Part shown: positions 18,443 to 27,024 of the stretch, in pieces
How the letters are laid out: the number at the start of each line of letters is the position of its first letter
Numbering within the stretch: position 1 is the first letter of the stretch
Assembly (NCBI GenBank): GCA_049671305.1
Contig: JBATUR010000022.1
Coordinates: 1-64,000, forward strand
Reading direction: 5' to 3'
DNA from: CADCTM01 sp049671305
GTDB lineage: Bacteria; Cyanobacteriota; Cyanobacteriia; Cyanobacteriales; Coleofasciculaceae
DNA length: 64,000 bases
The notes under the pieces: model-generated
What the model was told of the DNA's origin: nothing
The model's database searches: none
Seen by the model: only the letters and a program-made list of their open reading frames with translations
Translations under genes and position numbers: made by a program

Positions 18443-18892
18443 AAGTTAGCATTGATTTAAAGATAACATTTACTTAACTTCTATAAACCTTGCTCGCTCC
18501 ACAACTCAGCTTAAAAATATAATAAGTTAATACATATAATATTCATATTTATCAACAGATAACTTAAGTGTTTATTATATTGATATACCATCATTCCTGA
18601 TCACACGGATTTTAACATAGCGTTTGTCAGGAGTTTGACCTTACTACCATTATCCCATTTGTTGGAGCTTTTGCTGCAACTGCCAGGCAAAATTAGTCTT
18701 CTCAAAGTAACCTGTAGACATTGCTTTTTCTTTCTCCAATTTGCTAGAATAAAGTCTTAATTTAGCTCAATTAATCGGAATCTTTTAAGCATAACTCAAG
18801 GAAACGATTAGTTAAAAAATTACCCTCTAAATATCTCGACACAGATTAATTTATTCATTAAAATAAAAAGCGATAGTTATATTTAAAGAATA
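18443..18892. other. AT-rich intergenic region
   Basis: This 450-base spacer between two plus-strand genes holds the possible decayed small reading frame listed at 18575-18721 and otherwise nothing I recognise. Confidence 0.4.
18575..18721 (-). pseudogene. Possible decayed small gene
   Basis: On the reverse strand an ATG at 18721, preceded by GGAG twelve bases upstream, opens a 23-residue frame (MSTGYFEKTNFAWQLQQKLQ, then QMG and stop). About ten codons later, in another frame, comes a plausible protein tail, GQTPDKRYVKIRVIRNDGIS, ending at a stop at 18575. The two pieces could be the ends of one small gene broken by frameshift and stops. I do not recognise the family securely. This is weak evidence only. 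Confidence 0.25.
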
Positions 18893-19507
18893 ATGTTACC
18901 CCCAAATACAGAACTAGATTCAAACATAAATATTGAACCTAACAACCAAATTCCAGGACTTACATACATTCCTGAATACATCAGCTTAGATGAACAAAAT
19001 TTATTAGTGAGTATTATTGATCAAAAAGAATGGTCAACAAAAACCCAAAGACGGGTGCAACATTACGGATACCAATATGATTATAAAAGCGGCTTGCTGG
19101 CATCATCAAGCTATTTAGGTGCTTTACCGAATTGGTTACAAAATATTGCAAAGCGACTTGAGAGCGATCGCTTAACTGCACAACTTCCCGATCAAGTTAT
19201 CATCAACGAATACCAACCAGGGCAAGGTATTAACAATCATATCGACTGCATTCCCTGCTTTGGTAAGATAATTATTTCTTTAAGTTTAGCAAGTCCTTGC
19301 CTGATGGACTTTACTCAGGCTGACACCTCAGAACAAATACCAATCTTATTGTTACCTGGTAGTCTCATTGTCATGCAAGAAGCCGCCAGATACAAATGGC
19401 AACATGGTATTGCTGCCCGTAAAAAAGATCATTACCAAGATAAAGAAACTACTAGAAAAAGACGAGTATCCATAACATTTAGAGAAGTTTTATTTCCTTA
19501 TAAATAA
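18893..19507 (+). CDS. AlkB-like 2-oxoglutarate/Fe(II) dioxygenase
   Basis: The 204-residue protein shows the AlkB/ALKBH pattern: QVIINEYQPGQGINNHIDCI with the iron-binding HxD (HID), then LLPGSLIVM, a distal histidine in YKWQHGIAAR, and the 2-oxoglutarate-binding arginines in KRRVSITFREV. The family repairs alkylated nucleic acids by oxidative demethylation or modifies tRNA. Which substrate applies cannot be read here. The N-terminal 25 residues are polar and probably disordered. The region is AT-rich, like its surroundings. It is a single gene with no SOS-type operator recognised. Confidence 0.85.
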   Translation: MLPPNTELDSNINIEPNNQIPGLTYIPEYISLDEQNLLVSIIDQKEWSTKTQRRVQHYGYQYDYKSGLLASSSYLGALPNWLQNIAKRLESDRLTAQLPDQVIINEYQPGQGINNHIDCIPCFGKIIISLSLASPCLMDFTQADTSEQIPILLLPGSLIVMQEAARYKWQHGIAARKKDHYQDKETTRKRRVSITFREVLFPYK

Positions 19508-19671
19508 ATGTTGAAATTTTTAAAATATAGTTATAATTAATATTAAAGAATATAGAACTACTGCTTACCTCAAAGTAACCAAACCGTCAAAAATTTGCTA
19601 AACAGTTAAACTAATTTCATTGTCGTAATCGCCTAATTACACAAAAGAAACTGCTCCTGAATTCTCAAACT

Positions 19672-20589
19672 ATGCTGCCAGTTATTTACTCTGATGAGTT
19701 TCTCCGCCACGATACAGGACGTTTTCACCCAGAGCGATCGCAACGCCTCATTGCCATTGTCAACGCCCTAAAAGCAGCACCTTGGTCGGACAAGCTTGAG
19801 TGGCAACTGCCGACACCCGTAGCAACTCGCCCTGTTTTACCGCTTCTGCAACAAATTCATAGCCCACGCTACATCGAAACTGTTCAGGAAATTGCCAACC
19901 GTGGCGGCGGAATGCTCGACGCCGATACACCCATTTCACCACAAAGTTATGATATTGCTTTGCTAGCGGTGAATGCTTGGTTAGATGGCGTTGATCAGGT
20001 ACTTGCCACCCAAAACCCCGCCTTTGTCTTGTCGCGTCCTCCGGGACATCATGCTGAACATAATACAGGCATGGGGTTTTGTTTATTTTCCAATGCAGCG
20101 ATCGCTTCTGTCTACGCCCTTTCTCAACCTGATATCCAACGAGTAGGCATCCTTGACTGGGATGTTCATCACGGCAACGGCACTCAAGAAATTATTGAGA
20201 ATAATTCACAAGTTGCTTACTGTTCTCTGCATCAGTCGCCCTGCTATCCCGGCACAGGCAACGCAACGGAAGTCGGTAAACATAATAACGTTCTTAACCT
20301 GCCAATGCTCTCAGGCAGCACCATAGCCGATTATCAGCCGCTGTTTGAGCAGAAGGTTATCCCTTTTTTCCAAAACTTTCAGCCAGATTTATTAATTGTC
20401 AGTGCAGGTTATGATGCTAATAGGGATGACCCCTTAGCAGGAATTTCTCTCAACCCTGAAGATTATGGAGTATTTACCAAATACTGCTTGCAACTGACTC
20501 GTCGCATCGTTTTTGGACTTGAAGGCGGTTATCACCTCACCGCGCTTGCTCAGTCAGTTGTCTCAACAATTGAACAGTGTTTAACTTAA
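19672..20589 (+). CDS. Histone deacetylase family protein (acetylpolyamine/acetyl-lysine deacetylase)
   Basis: The 305-residue protein is a full class II-like HDAC fold. It has FHPERSQRL at the N-terminus, LSRPPGHHAEHNTGMGFC with the catalytic paired histidines, ILDWDVHHGNGTQEI with zinc ligands D and H, LIVSAGYDANRDDPLAG with the second zinc aspartate, and LEGGYHLTAL. Bacterial members deacetylate proteins, polyamines or small molecules. Cyanobacterial copies are common and mostly uncharacterised. All metal ligands are present, so activity is expected. It stands alone between unrelated genes. Confidence 0.92.
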   Translation: MLPVIYSDEFLRHDTGRFHPERSQRLIAIVNALKAAPWSDKLEWQLPTPVATRPVLPLLQQIHSPRYIETVQEIANRGGGMLDADTPISPQSYDIALLAVNAWLDGVDQVLATQNPAFVLSRPPGHHAEHNTGMGFCLFSNAAIASVYALSQPDIQRVGILDWDVHHGNGTQEIIENNSQVAYCSLHQSPCYPGTGNATEVGKHNNVLNLPMLSGSTIADYQPLFEQKVIPFFQNFQPDLLIVSAGYDANRDDPLAGISLNPEDYGVFTKYCLQLTRRIVFGLEGGYHLTALAQSVVSTIEQCLT

Positions 20590-20853
20590 GAAATGGCGAT
20601 TTCATCAAACCTTGACAATTTCTACACTTTACCCTTATCCTAATTCCTTCAGCGTTAATCAGCTAAAGACAGCTCTGCCGCACTTTCTAGCATGACTCTC
20701 TTCAAACCAAACAATTCCAAAATTTGAGAATAAATAAAAATTATCATCCTCCGCAAGACATATTTTTATCTATCTTTAGGTATACTTAGCGAAACTACGT
20801 CTCTGCTAGGACGTGGGCATTACCAGATTATGCAGGAAACGCAATAGTCAAGT

Positions 20854-21207
20854 ATGAACTCTTTAGAATTAGACCAAGAAATTGGTAAGATGGCGATCGC
20901 TATGATGACCCGTAACAGTGAAATTGGCTCATCACTGATCACTCATCTAAGAACTCAAATGACGCTGGAAGCTGTCGCTGGTTTTTTGCTCGTTAGTATC
21001 CAGCGAGTTGTCTGGTTTGATACAGACTCTGTATTTTGGACAATCAAGCATCTAATTCCTACAGATATCATGGCAGAAATTCAAAGAATGACTTCCTTTA
21101 CCGTTTATAAGCATTTAGTTAGCAAAGGATTTGTGCCAGGAAAAGACTTGAGTGTTGATGCCACAGGCAAACTGTTACTCAATCAAAAAGCCAAAATCGT
21201 TGCTTAA
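20854..21207 (+). CDS. Conserved-looking hypothetical protein, 117 aa
   Basis: The ATG at 20854 opens a 117-residue frame (MNSLELDQEIGKMAIAMMTR). It is predicted largely helical in its first 50 residues, with an aromatic centre (RVVWFDTDSVFWTIKHLIP) and a basic tail. No signal peptide or strong membrane segment is visible. I do not recognise the family. Codon use looks normal and a HIP1 site (GCGATCGC) falls inside. The neighbours give no functional hint. Confidence 0.6.
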   Translation: MNSLELDQEIGKMAIAMMTRNSEIGSSLITHLRTQMTLEAVAGFLLVSIQRVVWFDTDSVFWTIKHLIPTDIMAEIQRMTSFTVYKHLVSKGFVPGKDLSVDATGKLLLNQKAKIVA

Positions 21208-21750
21208 TCAACTTTATCTAAGAGGAAGTGAAAGAGCATCCTAGAAAATATTAGGAATTAGTCATTGCTTCCTCTAATATCATACCAAACAACTACTTTG
21301 TAATACCATGCTATTTTTTCATAACAATAGATTATCCCATATTGAAATAGCAATCTATTCTACCTGCTCTAAATAATAATTGCTCTAAAATCATTAACCC
21401 AAAGTTAGATATATTAAAAAGCCTTACTTACGGTTTCACCCTAGTAAATAATATATTCATCAACTCTTCATACAACATTCTTAATAATTCCGGATTAAGC
21501 ACTCTTCTTTGTGTACCATAAAAGGGGGGCAATATTCCTGCCTGCAACCTCAAAAATGGCATAACTAACAAATAGCAATGTCATTTGCATCACCAAAATC
21601 TAACCCGCTCAAATATTAGGGTGTTTTTCAGCCGACTAGATAGCCAAAAAGCATCTGCTTGGAGAAAAATTACATTCATCTTATACTACCAAAGCTTAAA
21701 AAAATCGCTCAATAACACTTATTAACTACTGCCTGGTTTTAGATATTACC
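21208..21750. other. Intergenic region holding one possible small gene
   Basis: This 543-base AT-rich spacer lies between two plus-strand hypothetical genes. The only item I can support is the 44-codon reverse-strand frame at 21428-21562. No RNA fold was recognised. Confidence 0.4.
21428..21562 (-). CDS. Possible 44-residue protein
   Basis: The reverse-strand ATG at 21562 opens an uninterrupted 44-codon frame ending at 21428. It begins MPFLRLQAGILPPFYGTQRR and continues with VLNPELLRMLYEELMNILFT before RVKP. The sequence is protein-like: a proline-rich start and an amphipathic helix with balanced charge. The frame is closed by a stop eight codons upstream. No good ribosome site is seen. It could also be the tail of a decayed longer gene. 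I do not recognise a family. Confidence 0.35.
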   Translation of the reverse strand: MPFLRLQAGILPPFYGTQRRVLNPELLRMLYEELMNILFTRVKP

Positions 21751-22263
21751 ATGACAGATCAAACCCTGATCCGTAGACCAATAACTCAGCCCAAAGAAAT
21801 CATCAACCAGTTGAAAAATGGGCAACTATTAAGAGTCAATGCCAGCCGTGGCAACGCTATTATAATATGCCATTGTCACCATGCAGAACTAGCAGGACCT
21901 GGTGCTGCAGTTGGTGGAATGTTTGATATTAAGTGTAGCCGAGTCATTCCTTTAGGTAGAATCTCAATCACCCACCCCACATCTTTCAACGAGCGACAAA
22001 AAGCCTATAAACTAAGACAACAATGGCTGCGCTTCACTCAAAACGCGATGGAAAGTGCAGTACCATTACAGCGTGCTAGTAACCTTTTGCATTCACTTTA
22101 CAAATACTTTGATCCGTATATTATTGACCAACTACCTAACGAAGTTCTTGCTAAATTAGTGGGTGTTTTACCTAAAACAATAGGTATGGTGCGTCAATCT
22201 AGCCATCATCAGGTGTTGCGTAGCCAATCAACATTACACGCCAAAACCTTAATTAAAAGTTGA
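21751..22263 (+). CDS. Hypothetical cyanobacterial protein with C-terminal helix-turn-helix-like segment
   Basis: The 170-residue product starts MTDQTLIRRPITQPKEIINQ. The middle has an unusual ICHCHHAELAGPGAAVGGMF stretch with closely spaced Cys and His. Near residue 130 the run QLPNEVLAKLVGVLPKTIGM resembles the Crp-type helix-turn-helix pattern (LPxxxLAxxxGVxxxTI), but the first half is not a recognisable cyclic-nucleotide domain. A transcription-factor role is possible and not shown. Its stop codon sits in the left arm of a terminator-like hairpin shared with convergent petL. Confidence 0.65.
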   Translation: MTDQTLIRRPITQPKEIINQLKNGQLLRVNASRGNAIIICHCHHAELAGPGAAVGGMFDIKCSRVIPLGRISITHPTSFNERQKAYKLRQQWLRFTQNAMESAVPLQRASNLLHSLYKYFDPYIIDQLPNEVLAKLVGVLPKTIGMVRQSSHHQVLRSQSTLHAKTLIKS

Positions 22264-22303
22264 AGGTTATCAGTCAAATTACAACCTTTAACCTCCAACT
22301 TTT
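22255..22303. terminator. Bidirectional hairpin between convergent genes
   Basis: AAAAGTTGAAGGTT (22255-22268) pairs with AACCTCCAACTTTT (22290-22303) over 14 positions with one mismatch and a 21-base loop. A- and T-runs at the ends would give a U-tract in either direction. Confidence 0.65.
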
Positions 22304-22307
22304 GTGC

Positions 22308-22403
22308 TTAAATCAACTTAACAGCTCTAAGACCAAATAATAGTCCCACAGCGATACCCGTAGCACCACCTAAAATTAAAAAGTAAGCAACAACTCCAGA
22401 CAT
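22308..22403 (-). CDS. petL: Cytochrome b6f complex subunit PetL
   Basis: The reverse strand from 22403 encodes a 31-residue single-helix protein: MSGVVAYFLILGGATGIAVG followed by LLFGLRAVKLI. The length, one membrane helix, and the terminal (R/K)xxKLI agree with PetL, the small subunit VI at the periphery of the cytochrome b6f complex that links the photosystems. A purine-rich GGAGA site lies eight bases before the ATG. It is short enough to be missed by ordinary gene callers. A shared hairpin lies just downstream. Confidence 0.85.
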   Translation of the reverse strand: MSGVVAYFLILGGATGIAVGLLFGLRAVKLI

Positions 22404-22601
22404 TTTTATTTCTCCACAAGAATTAGATCAGCTATAGATTAGCAACAGCAGGCAAGTTTACCCCTTTGCTTGAGTCTACTCTCTTGATTAACATATAGCT
22501 GATTTTACGGCATGAACGACCGCTTCTCTATGCTCTGATCGGATCTAAAAGCAAGTATTGGGCTAAAATACAGCCCACGGTCGCATCAGAAAAATTGAGC
22601 T

Positions 22602-23747
22602 ATGAAATCTGTTATTCGTGTTGATATTCCCCAGCAGCCTTATGATATCGCAATCGCTCAATCAGCCAATGCCGTAGCATCCCAAAAAGCAGAAACCCTT
22701 ACGGCTGGTGGGTTAGACGACTTAGGCGTTTGGATGAGTCGCCTCAAACTAGGTAAAAAAATCCTCCTTGTATCCAATCCCGTCATCTTCAAAAAATACG
22801 GACAAAGAGCGATCGCTGCTTTAGAATTAGTCGGGTACGAAGTCACAACTTGCATTTTACCCGCCGGGGAACGTTACAAAACCCTCAAATCCATCCAAAA
22901 AATCTACGACATTGCCCTCCAGAATCGCCTAGAACGCTCCTCAACGATGGTTGCCTTGGGGGGAGGAGTTATAGGAGATATGACAGGCTTTGCGGCGGCT
23001 ACCTGGCTGCGTGGCATCAACGTCGTGCAGGTGCCAACCTCACTTCTGGCAATGGTAGACTCTTCAGTTGGCGGCAAAACGGGCGTCAACCATCCCCAAG
23101 GCAAAAACTTAATTGGTGCATTTCATCAGCCCAGATTTGTCTTAATTGATCCCACTGTATTAACAACTTTACCAGCGCGAGAATTTCGGGCAGGCATGGC
23201 AGAAGTCATTAAATACGGCATTATTTGGGATGAACAATTATTTAGCAAATTAGAACAAGCTAAACGTCTCGATCAACTGCGTTATGTGGATGAAGAGTTA
23301 TTGCAATTGATCATTTCTAGTTCCTGCCAAGCCAAAGCTGATGTTGTTAGTAAAGATGAAAAAGAATCGGGCTTAAGAGCTATTTTAAACTACGGTCACA
23401 CCATTGGTCACGCAGTCGAAAGTTTAACTGGTTATAAATTAGTAAATCATGGCGAAGCTGTCGCAATTGGCATGGTGGCAGCGGGACAAATTGCGGTACA
23501 ACTAAAGATGTGGAATGCTGTTGATGCTCAACGTCAAGACGCCTTAATTGAGAAAACCGGACTACCTAGCAAACTGCCTGCTGGAGTAGATCTTGAGGCA
23601 ATTATTGATACTCTACAAACGGATAAAAAGGTAAGAGATGGTAAAGTTAGATTTGTTTTGCCAACTGCGATTGGTACAGTAACAGTAACTGATCAAGTGC
23701 CAACAGAGGTTATTTTAGAAGTATTGCAGCAGATGCAGGCGTTGTGA
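22602..23747 (+). CDS. aroB: 3-dehydroquinate synthase
   Basis: The 381-residue enzyme converts DAHP to 3-dehydroquinate, the second step of the shikimate pathway, using NAD+ and a divalent metal. Visible signatures are the NAD-binding GGGVIGDMTGFAAATWLRGI (beginning near residue 123), PTSLLAMVDSSVGGKTGVNH, the metal-site glutamate in EVIKYGIIWD, and the metal histidines in LNYGHTIGHAVE and NHGEAVAIGM. The internal segment EKAETLTAGGLDDL-like (27-40) is a small insertion compared with the shortest homologues. Length and motifs are normal, so the gene is intact. Confidence 0.96.
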   Translation: MKSVIRVDIPQQPYDIAIAQSANAVASQKAETLTAGGLDDLGVWMSRLKLGKKILLVSNPVIFKKYGQRAIAALELVGYEVTTCILPAGERYKTLKSIQKIYDIALQNRLERSSTMVALGGGVIGDMTGFAAATWLRGINVVQVPTSLLAMVDSSVGGKTGVNHPQGKNLIGAFHQPRFVLIDPTVLTTLPAREFRAGMAEVIKYGIIWDEQLFSKLEQAKRLDQLRYVDEELLQLIISSSCQAKADVVSKDEKESGLRAILNYGHTIGHAVESLTGYKLVNHGEAVAIGMVAAGQIAVQLKMWNAVDAQRQDALIEKTGLPSKLPAGVDLEAIIDTLQTDKKVRDGKVRFVLPTAIGTVTVTDQVPTEVILEVLQQMQAL

Positions 23748-23800
23748 TCGTTTGATTTGGCAATGGGGCAAATTTCATCATTAACGCTACTATAAAATTA

Positions 23801-23824
23801 CCCAATATGCGATCGCACATTGGG
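23801..23824. repeat. Palindrome centred on a HIP1 site
   Basis: CCCAAT, A, TGCGATCGCA, C, ATTGGG forms a 24-base near-perfect palindrome (one mismatched pair) between aroB and the convergent 2H phosphoesterase gene. It may end transcription, or just be a chance extension of the GCGATCGC octamer. Confidence 0.5.
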
Positions 23825-23946
23825 CAGCTATTAAGTAAATGTGAGTGAAATTAACTTTGCCAAATTCTTGAGCAACAGCACAATTCAACTCTTTAATTCA
23901 GAAGCTTGGCAAATCCCTACTGAAACATTGAGTTGGAGCGAAATCG

Positions 23947-24738
23947 CTAAAATTGCAAAACAGGCCAATCCGGTTGACGATAATAACGCATCATATCGTC
24001 AAACTTCCGCAGTTGAGCTTGTTGGACATACAAAGCAATTAATTCCATCGGTAGCACTTCCCGATTGAAATGCAACAAAGTTTGACCAAGATGCTCACGA
24101 TCCAAATTTGAAGCAACTTTACCAAAATATCCCAGCGTAATGTGAGAAGTAAAATGATATTGCTGTTCAATGCCCAAAGCCATTAAACTCGAATTTTGGT
24201 AAATACAGCGGCGTAATTCCAACATTCGACGGTAAGAATTTTCATCCTTTGGGGCAAGACAAACCGCGATCGCACGTGGTCTAATCATTAAACCCAAAAT
24301 CTGCCATTCAATCGGTTTGCCAATCGAAAGTGACGACGGATACTTTTTAAAACTCTCCTGTATGCACTCCTGAAGTTGTTTTTCAAAATGAGGATTTTCC
24401 TGCTCAACAGCACGATAAGCGCTATCCCAAATCAAATCCGCTAAAGTTAAATGAAAACTCTCAGGCGGCACCGTGATCATCAAACCTGGATCAAGTTGCT
24501 CCGCAAGCTGCTGCTGGATATCCAGCATACAGTTGTAAAACTCAGAATTGAGTGAAGAAACTTCCTCCCAAGTAGGCGTACAAACCGTATAACCAGGAAA
24601 AGGTACTGCCTCAGCGCTGCCATTAGGAAGAAGCTTAAATTTTGGCGACTCCTGAATGTGCTGCAACTGGGTTTTATAAGTTTCGGGTAGCGTTAACCGC
24701 GCCACTCGATTTAGATAAGTTTGATAAGTCTCGTCCAA
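23947..24738 (-). CDS. DUF1868 family 2H phosphoesterase-like protein
   Basis: The 263-residue protein carries two HxT-type motifs of the 2H superfamily: SFHLTLADLIWD in the first half and YHFTSHITLGYFG in the second, with PGLMITVPPE before the first. The superfamily includes RNA ligase/cyclic phosphodiesterases (LigT) and acts on 2',3'-cyclic phosphates or related bonds. Members annotated DUF1868 are common in cyanobacteria and their substrate is unknown. There is no signal peptide. It is divergent from holA, with only about 34 bases between starts, so the promoters overlap. Confidence 0.8.
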   Translation of the reverse strand: MDETYQTYLNRVARLTLPETYKTQLQHIQESPKFKLLPNGSAEAVPFPGYTVCTPTWEEVSSLNSEFYNCMLDIQQQLAEQLDPGLMITVPPESFHLTLADLIWDSAYRAVEQENPHFEKQLQECIQESFKKYPSSLSIGKPIEWQILGLMIRPRAIAVCLAPKDENSYRRMLELRRCIYQNSSLMALGIEQQYHFTSHITLGYFGKVASNLDREHLGQTLLHFNREVLPMELIALYVQQAQLRKFDDMMRYYRQPDWPVLQF

Positions 24739-24772
24739 GAAAAGCTCCCCTCGCGAGTCGTGGGTGTTTATT

Positions 24773-25747
24773 ATGACAATTTACCTCTATTGGGGCGAAG
24801 ATGACTTTGCCCTCACACAAGCTATCAAACAACTGCGTGAATCGGTACTTGACCCCAATTGGTCTAGCTTTAACTATGACAAAATTTTCAACGATGCACC
24901 AAATGCGGTCGTGCAAGGACTAAATCAAGTCATGACGGCACCCTTTGGTATGGGAGGGCGTTTGGTTTGGTTAGTAGAAACAACTGTCTGTCAACAATGT
25001 CCAGAAACCTTACTGTCAGAACTAGAGCGTACCTTACCAAAAATTTCCGAACAGTCTGTTTTGTTACTAACTAGCCGCAATCGACCTGATGGACGGCTAA
25101 AATCGACAAAGCTGATTCAAAAGCATGGTCATATTCGAGAATTTTCCTTAATTCCACCTTGGAAAACCGAACTATTGCTGCAGCAAGTACAGTCAATGTC
25201 TCAAGATGTTGGTGTAAAACTTAACATAGCTGCTGCCGAACTTTTAGCCGAGTCAGTTGGTAACAACACCAGGCAGTTGGTTAATGAATTAGAAAAATTG
25301 CGTCTGTTTGCCGGAGATGCCAAAAAACCTCTAGATGAAGCCACTGTGGCGACGCTGGTGACAGCAAATAGCCAAAATAGTCTACAACTAGCAACAGCAA
25401 TTTTGCACAGGGACACGGCAACAGCGCTGGAGTTGGTACAAGATTTACATAATAAGAATGAACCAGCCTTAAAAATTGTTGCCACTTTAGTCGGACAATT
25501 TAGAACTTGGTTATGGGTTAAATTAATGGTTAGTGAGGGAGAACGTGACCCAAAAGCGATCGCCTCGGCAGCCGGCATCAGCAACCCCAAGCGCGTTTAC
25601 TTCCTAATCAAAGACGTTCAACCGCTTTCCTTAGCTCAACTAACTTGTGCCCTACGCCTACTCCTAGAATTAGAAGTCAGCCTCAAAAAAGGAGCAGAAC
25701 CCCTAAGTACCCTGCAAACTAAAGTTATCGAACTCTGTCAAATTTAG
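24773..25747 (+). CDS. holA: DNA polymerase III subunit delta
   Basis: From ATG 24773 (MTIYLYWGEDDFAL; an in-frame GTG lies nine bases upstream) the product has 324 residues. The N-terminus LYWGEDDFALTQAIKQL fits the start of the delta subunit. Later features are LLLTSRNRPDGRLKSTKLIQ, an AAA-like middle with AAAELLAESVGNNTRQLVNE LEKL-type sequence, and a helical collar domain ending LSTLQTKVIEL. Delta opens the sliding clamp within the clamp loader. The ring of partners is encoded elsewhere. Length is normal. Confidence 0.88.
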   Translation: MTIYLYWGEDDFALTQAIKQLRESVLDPNWSSFNYDKIFNDAPNAVVQGLNQVMTAPFGMGGRLVWLVETTVCQQCPETLLSELERTLPKISEQSVLLLTSRNRPDGRLKSTKLIQKHGHIREFSLIPPWKTELLLQQVQSMSQDVGVKLNIAAAELLAESVGNNTRQLVNELEKLRLFAGDAKKPLDEATVATLVTANSQNSLQLATAILHRDTATALELVQDLHNKNEPALKIVATLVGQFRTWLWVKLMVSEGERDPKAIASAAGISNPKRVYFLIKDVQPLSLAQLTCALRLLLELEVSLKKGAEPLSTLQTKVIELCQI

Positions 25748-25918
25748 ATAAACCTCCGGTTTGCCCTCTAAGCTAAGATATTGTGATAATCTACAACCAC
25801 AAATTAATTAAAAATTACCGATATCTGTTTTGTGAGGAACTTCTACCTCTTAAAATAGTTCAGAACAGACTAGCCATTAGTGCTTTTAGCCACCTGTTTT
25901 TTTTGGTCGCACGCGATC

Positions 25919-26386
25919 ATGCTCATGACTTCCTTCTGTTCTCAACCTAAATTTAATCACATCTTCTGCCAATCGCTGATGGTAGCAACACTGGCTGCTG
26001 TTGGCTTGCTTTCTGGAGTTACCCCAGAGGTATCTCTGGACTCCCATACCCTTGTCTTCAGCACCATAGCCTCTGCTCAATCTGTCGGTGATGAAGAACT
26101 ATCTAGATACGTGCGTGCTTCTTTAAAAATTGAGCAACTGCGTTTGGTAGTTTACAACGAAATCAAAAAAGTTAACGGGGGAAATGTACCTGAGATAACA
26201 TCTTGTTCATCGCCAGGACTTCCTGGTAATATTCGCTCAATTTGGCAGAATTTTTGCCAACAGTCCCAAAGTATCACCGATGCCGAAGGCTTCTCTAATA
26301 CTCGCTACAACGCTATCACTCGAATGCGGCAAGTAGACGGGAATTTAGAAAGGCGGGTAAAACAGGAAGCGGCGCGTCAACAATAG
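25919..26386 (+). CDS. DUF4168 family secreted protein
   Basis: Starting at ATG 25919 (MLMTSFCSQPKFNHIF; the ATG at 25925 is also possible) the product has about 155 residues. It has a hydrophobic N-terminal segment (LMVATLAAVGLLSGV), then a mature part with DEELSRYVRASLKIEQLRLV, VYNEIKKVNGGNVPEITSC and two cysteines (TSC, NFC) that could pair. The pattern matches DUF4168, a cyanobacterial family of unknown function. It is followed by a paralogue in the same direction, separated by a long hairpin. Confidence 0.78.
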   Translation: MLMTSFCSQPKFNHIFCQSLMVATLAAVGLLSGVTPEVSLDSHTLVFSTIASAQSVGDEELSRYVRASLKIEQLRLVVYNEIKKVNGGNVPEITSCSSPGLPGNIRSIWQNFCQQSQSITDAEGFSNTRYNAITRMRQVDGNLERRVKQEAARQQ

Positions 26387-26391
26387 CATTT

Positions 26392-26436
26392 ATTAGTAAT
26401 TAGTCATTATTACCAGAAAAATGACTAATTACTAAT
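26392..26436. repeat. Long perfect inverted repeat between DUF4168 genes
   Basis: TTAGTAATTAGTCATT (26393-26408) and AATGACTAATTACTAA (26420-26435) are exact complements (17 bp with the flanking A/T) around an 11-base loop, seven bases after the first DUF4168 stop. There is no U-tract, so it may attenuate or stabilise mRNA rather than terminate. Confidence 0.85.
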
Positions 26437-26511
26437 GATTAATAAAGCTTGACGAATAGCAGGTGATATCGAAAGATAGAAAATGAGTCATTGAAGAGTA
26501 CAGTTGCATTT

Positions 26512-27003
26512 ATGACAAACACCTACGCTTTATTGTCTCCACCTTCCTCTTATCAACGATTAGTCTCATTGATGATTCGGCTTTTCTCTACTGTCGGTTG
26601 GCTAGCTGGATTGATCATGCTCTTGGCTGGATGTACCAACAAAGCCGCAAATGCTCCCACACCTGCACCAACAATGACTTCTGTTAATACTGAGCAACTC
26701 AAAAATTATGCTAGAGCGGTTTTAGCAATTGAGCCAAAGCGTCAAGAAGCCTACAAGGAAATTAGAAAAAGCTTCGATGGTGACGGTAAAGTTCCCGAAA
26801 TTGTTTGCACAAGAACTGATACGATCGCTTCTCTAGACAAAAATGTCCAAGATATTGCCGTAAACTACTGTAATCAGTCCAAAAAGATTGCTGAAACTAA
26901 CAGCTTGACAATACAGCAGTTTAATGGAATTACCTTAAGCGCTCAAACTGATCAAGAGTTGCAAAAACGAATTTATAACGAATTAGTACGCCTCAGAAAA
27001 TAA
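26512..27003 (+). CDS. DUF4168 family lipoprotein
   Basis: From ATG 26512 (MTNTYALLSPPSSYQRL) the product has 163 residues. A hydrophobic segment ends in the lipobox LLAGC, so it should be lipid-anchored, followed by a Pro/Ala/Thr linker. The domain LKNYARAVLAIEPKRQEAYK with GKVPEIVCT and YCNQSKKIAE matches DUF4168 and aligns with the preceding gene, including the paired cysteines. The two look like a tandem duplication with different export signals. Function is unknown. The stop lies about 20 bases before ureE. Confidence 0.8.
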   Translation: MTNTYALLSPPSSYQRLVSLMIRLFSTVGWLAGLIMLLAGCTNKAANAPTPAPTMTSVNTEQLKNYARAVLAIEPKRQEAYKEIRKSFDGDGKVPEIVCTRTDTIASLDKNVQDIAVNYCNQSKKIAETNSLTIQQFNGITLSAQTDQELQKRIYNELVRLRK

Positions 27004-27024
27004 ATTGCCCCGGTATCTCAACCA

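Noticed and set aside
23841..24068. 75-codon plus-strand frame with GTG start
   Set aside because: More than half overlaps the end of the 2H phosphoesterase gene on the other strand, and no ribosome site or recognisable domain is seen.
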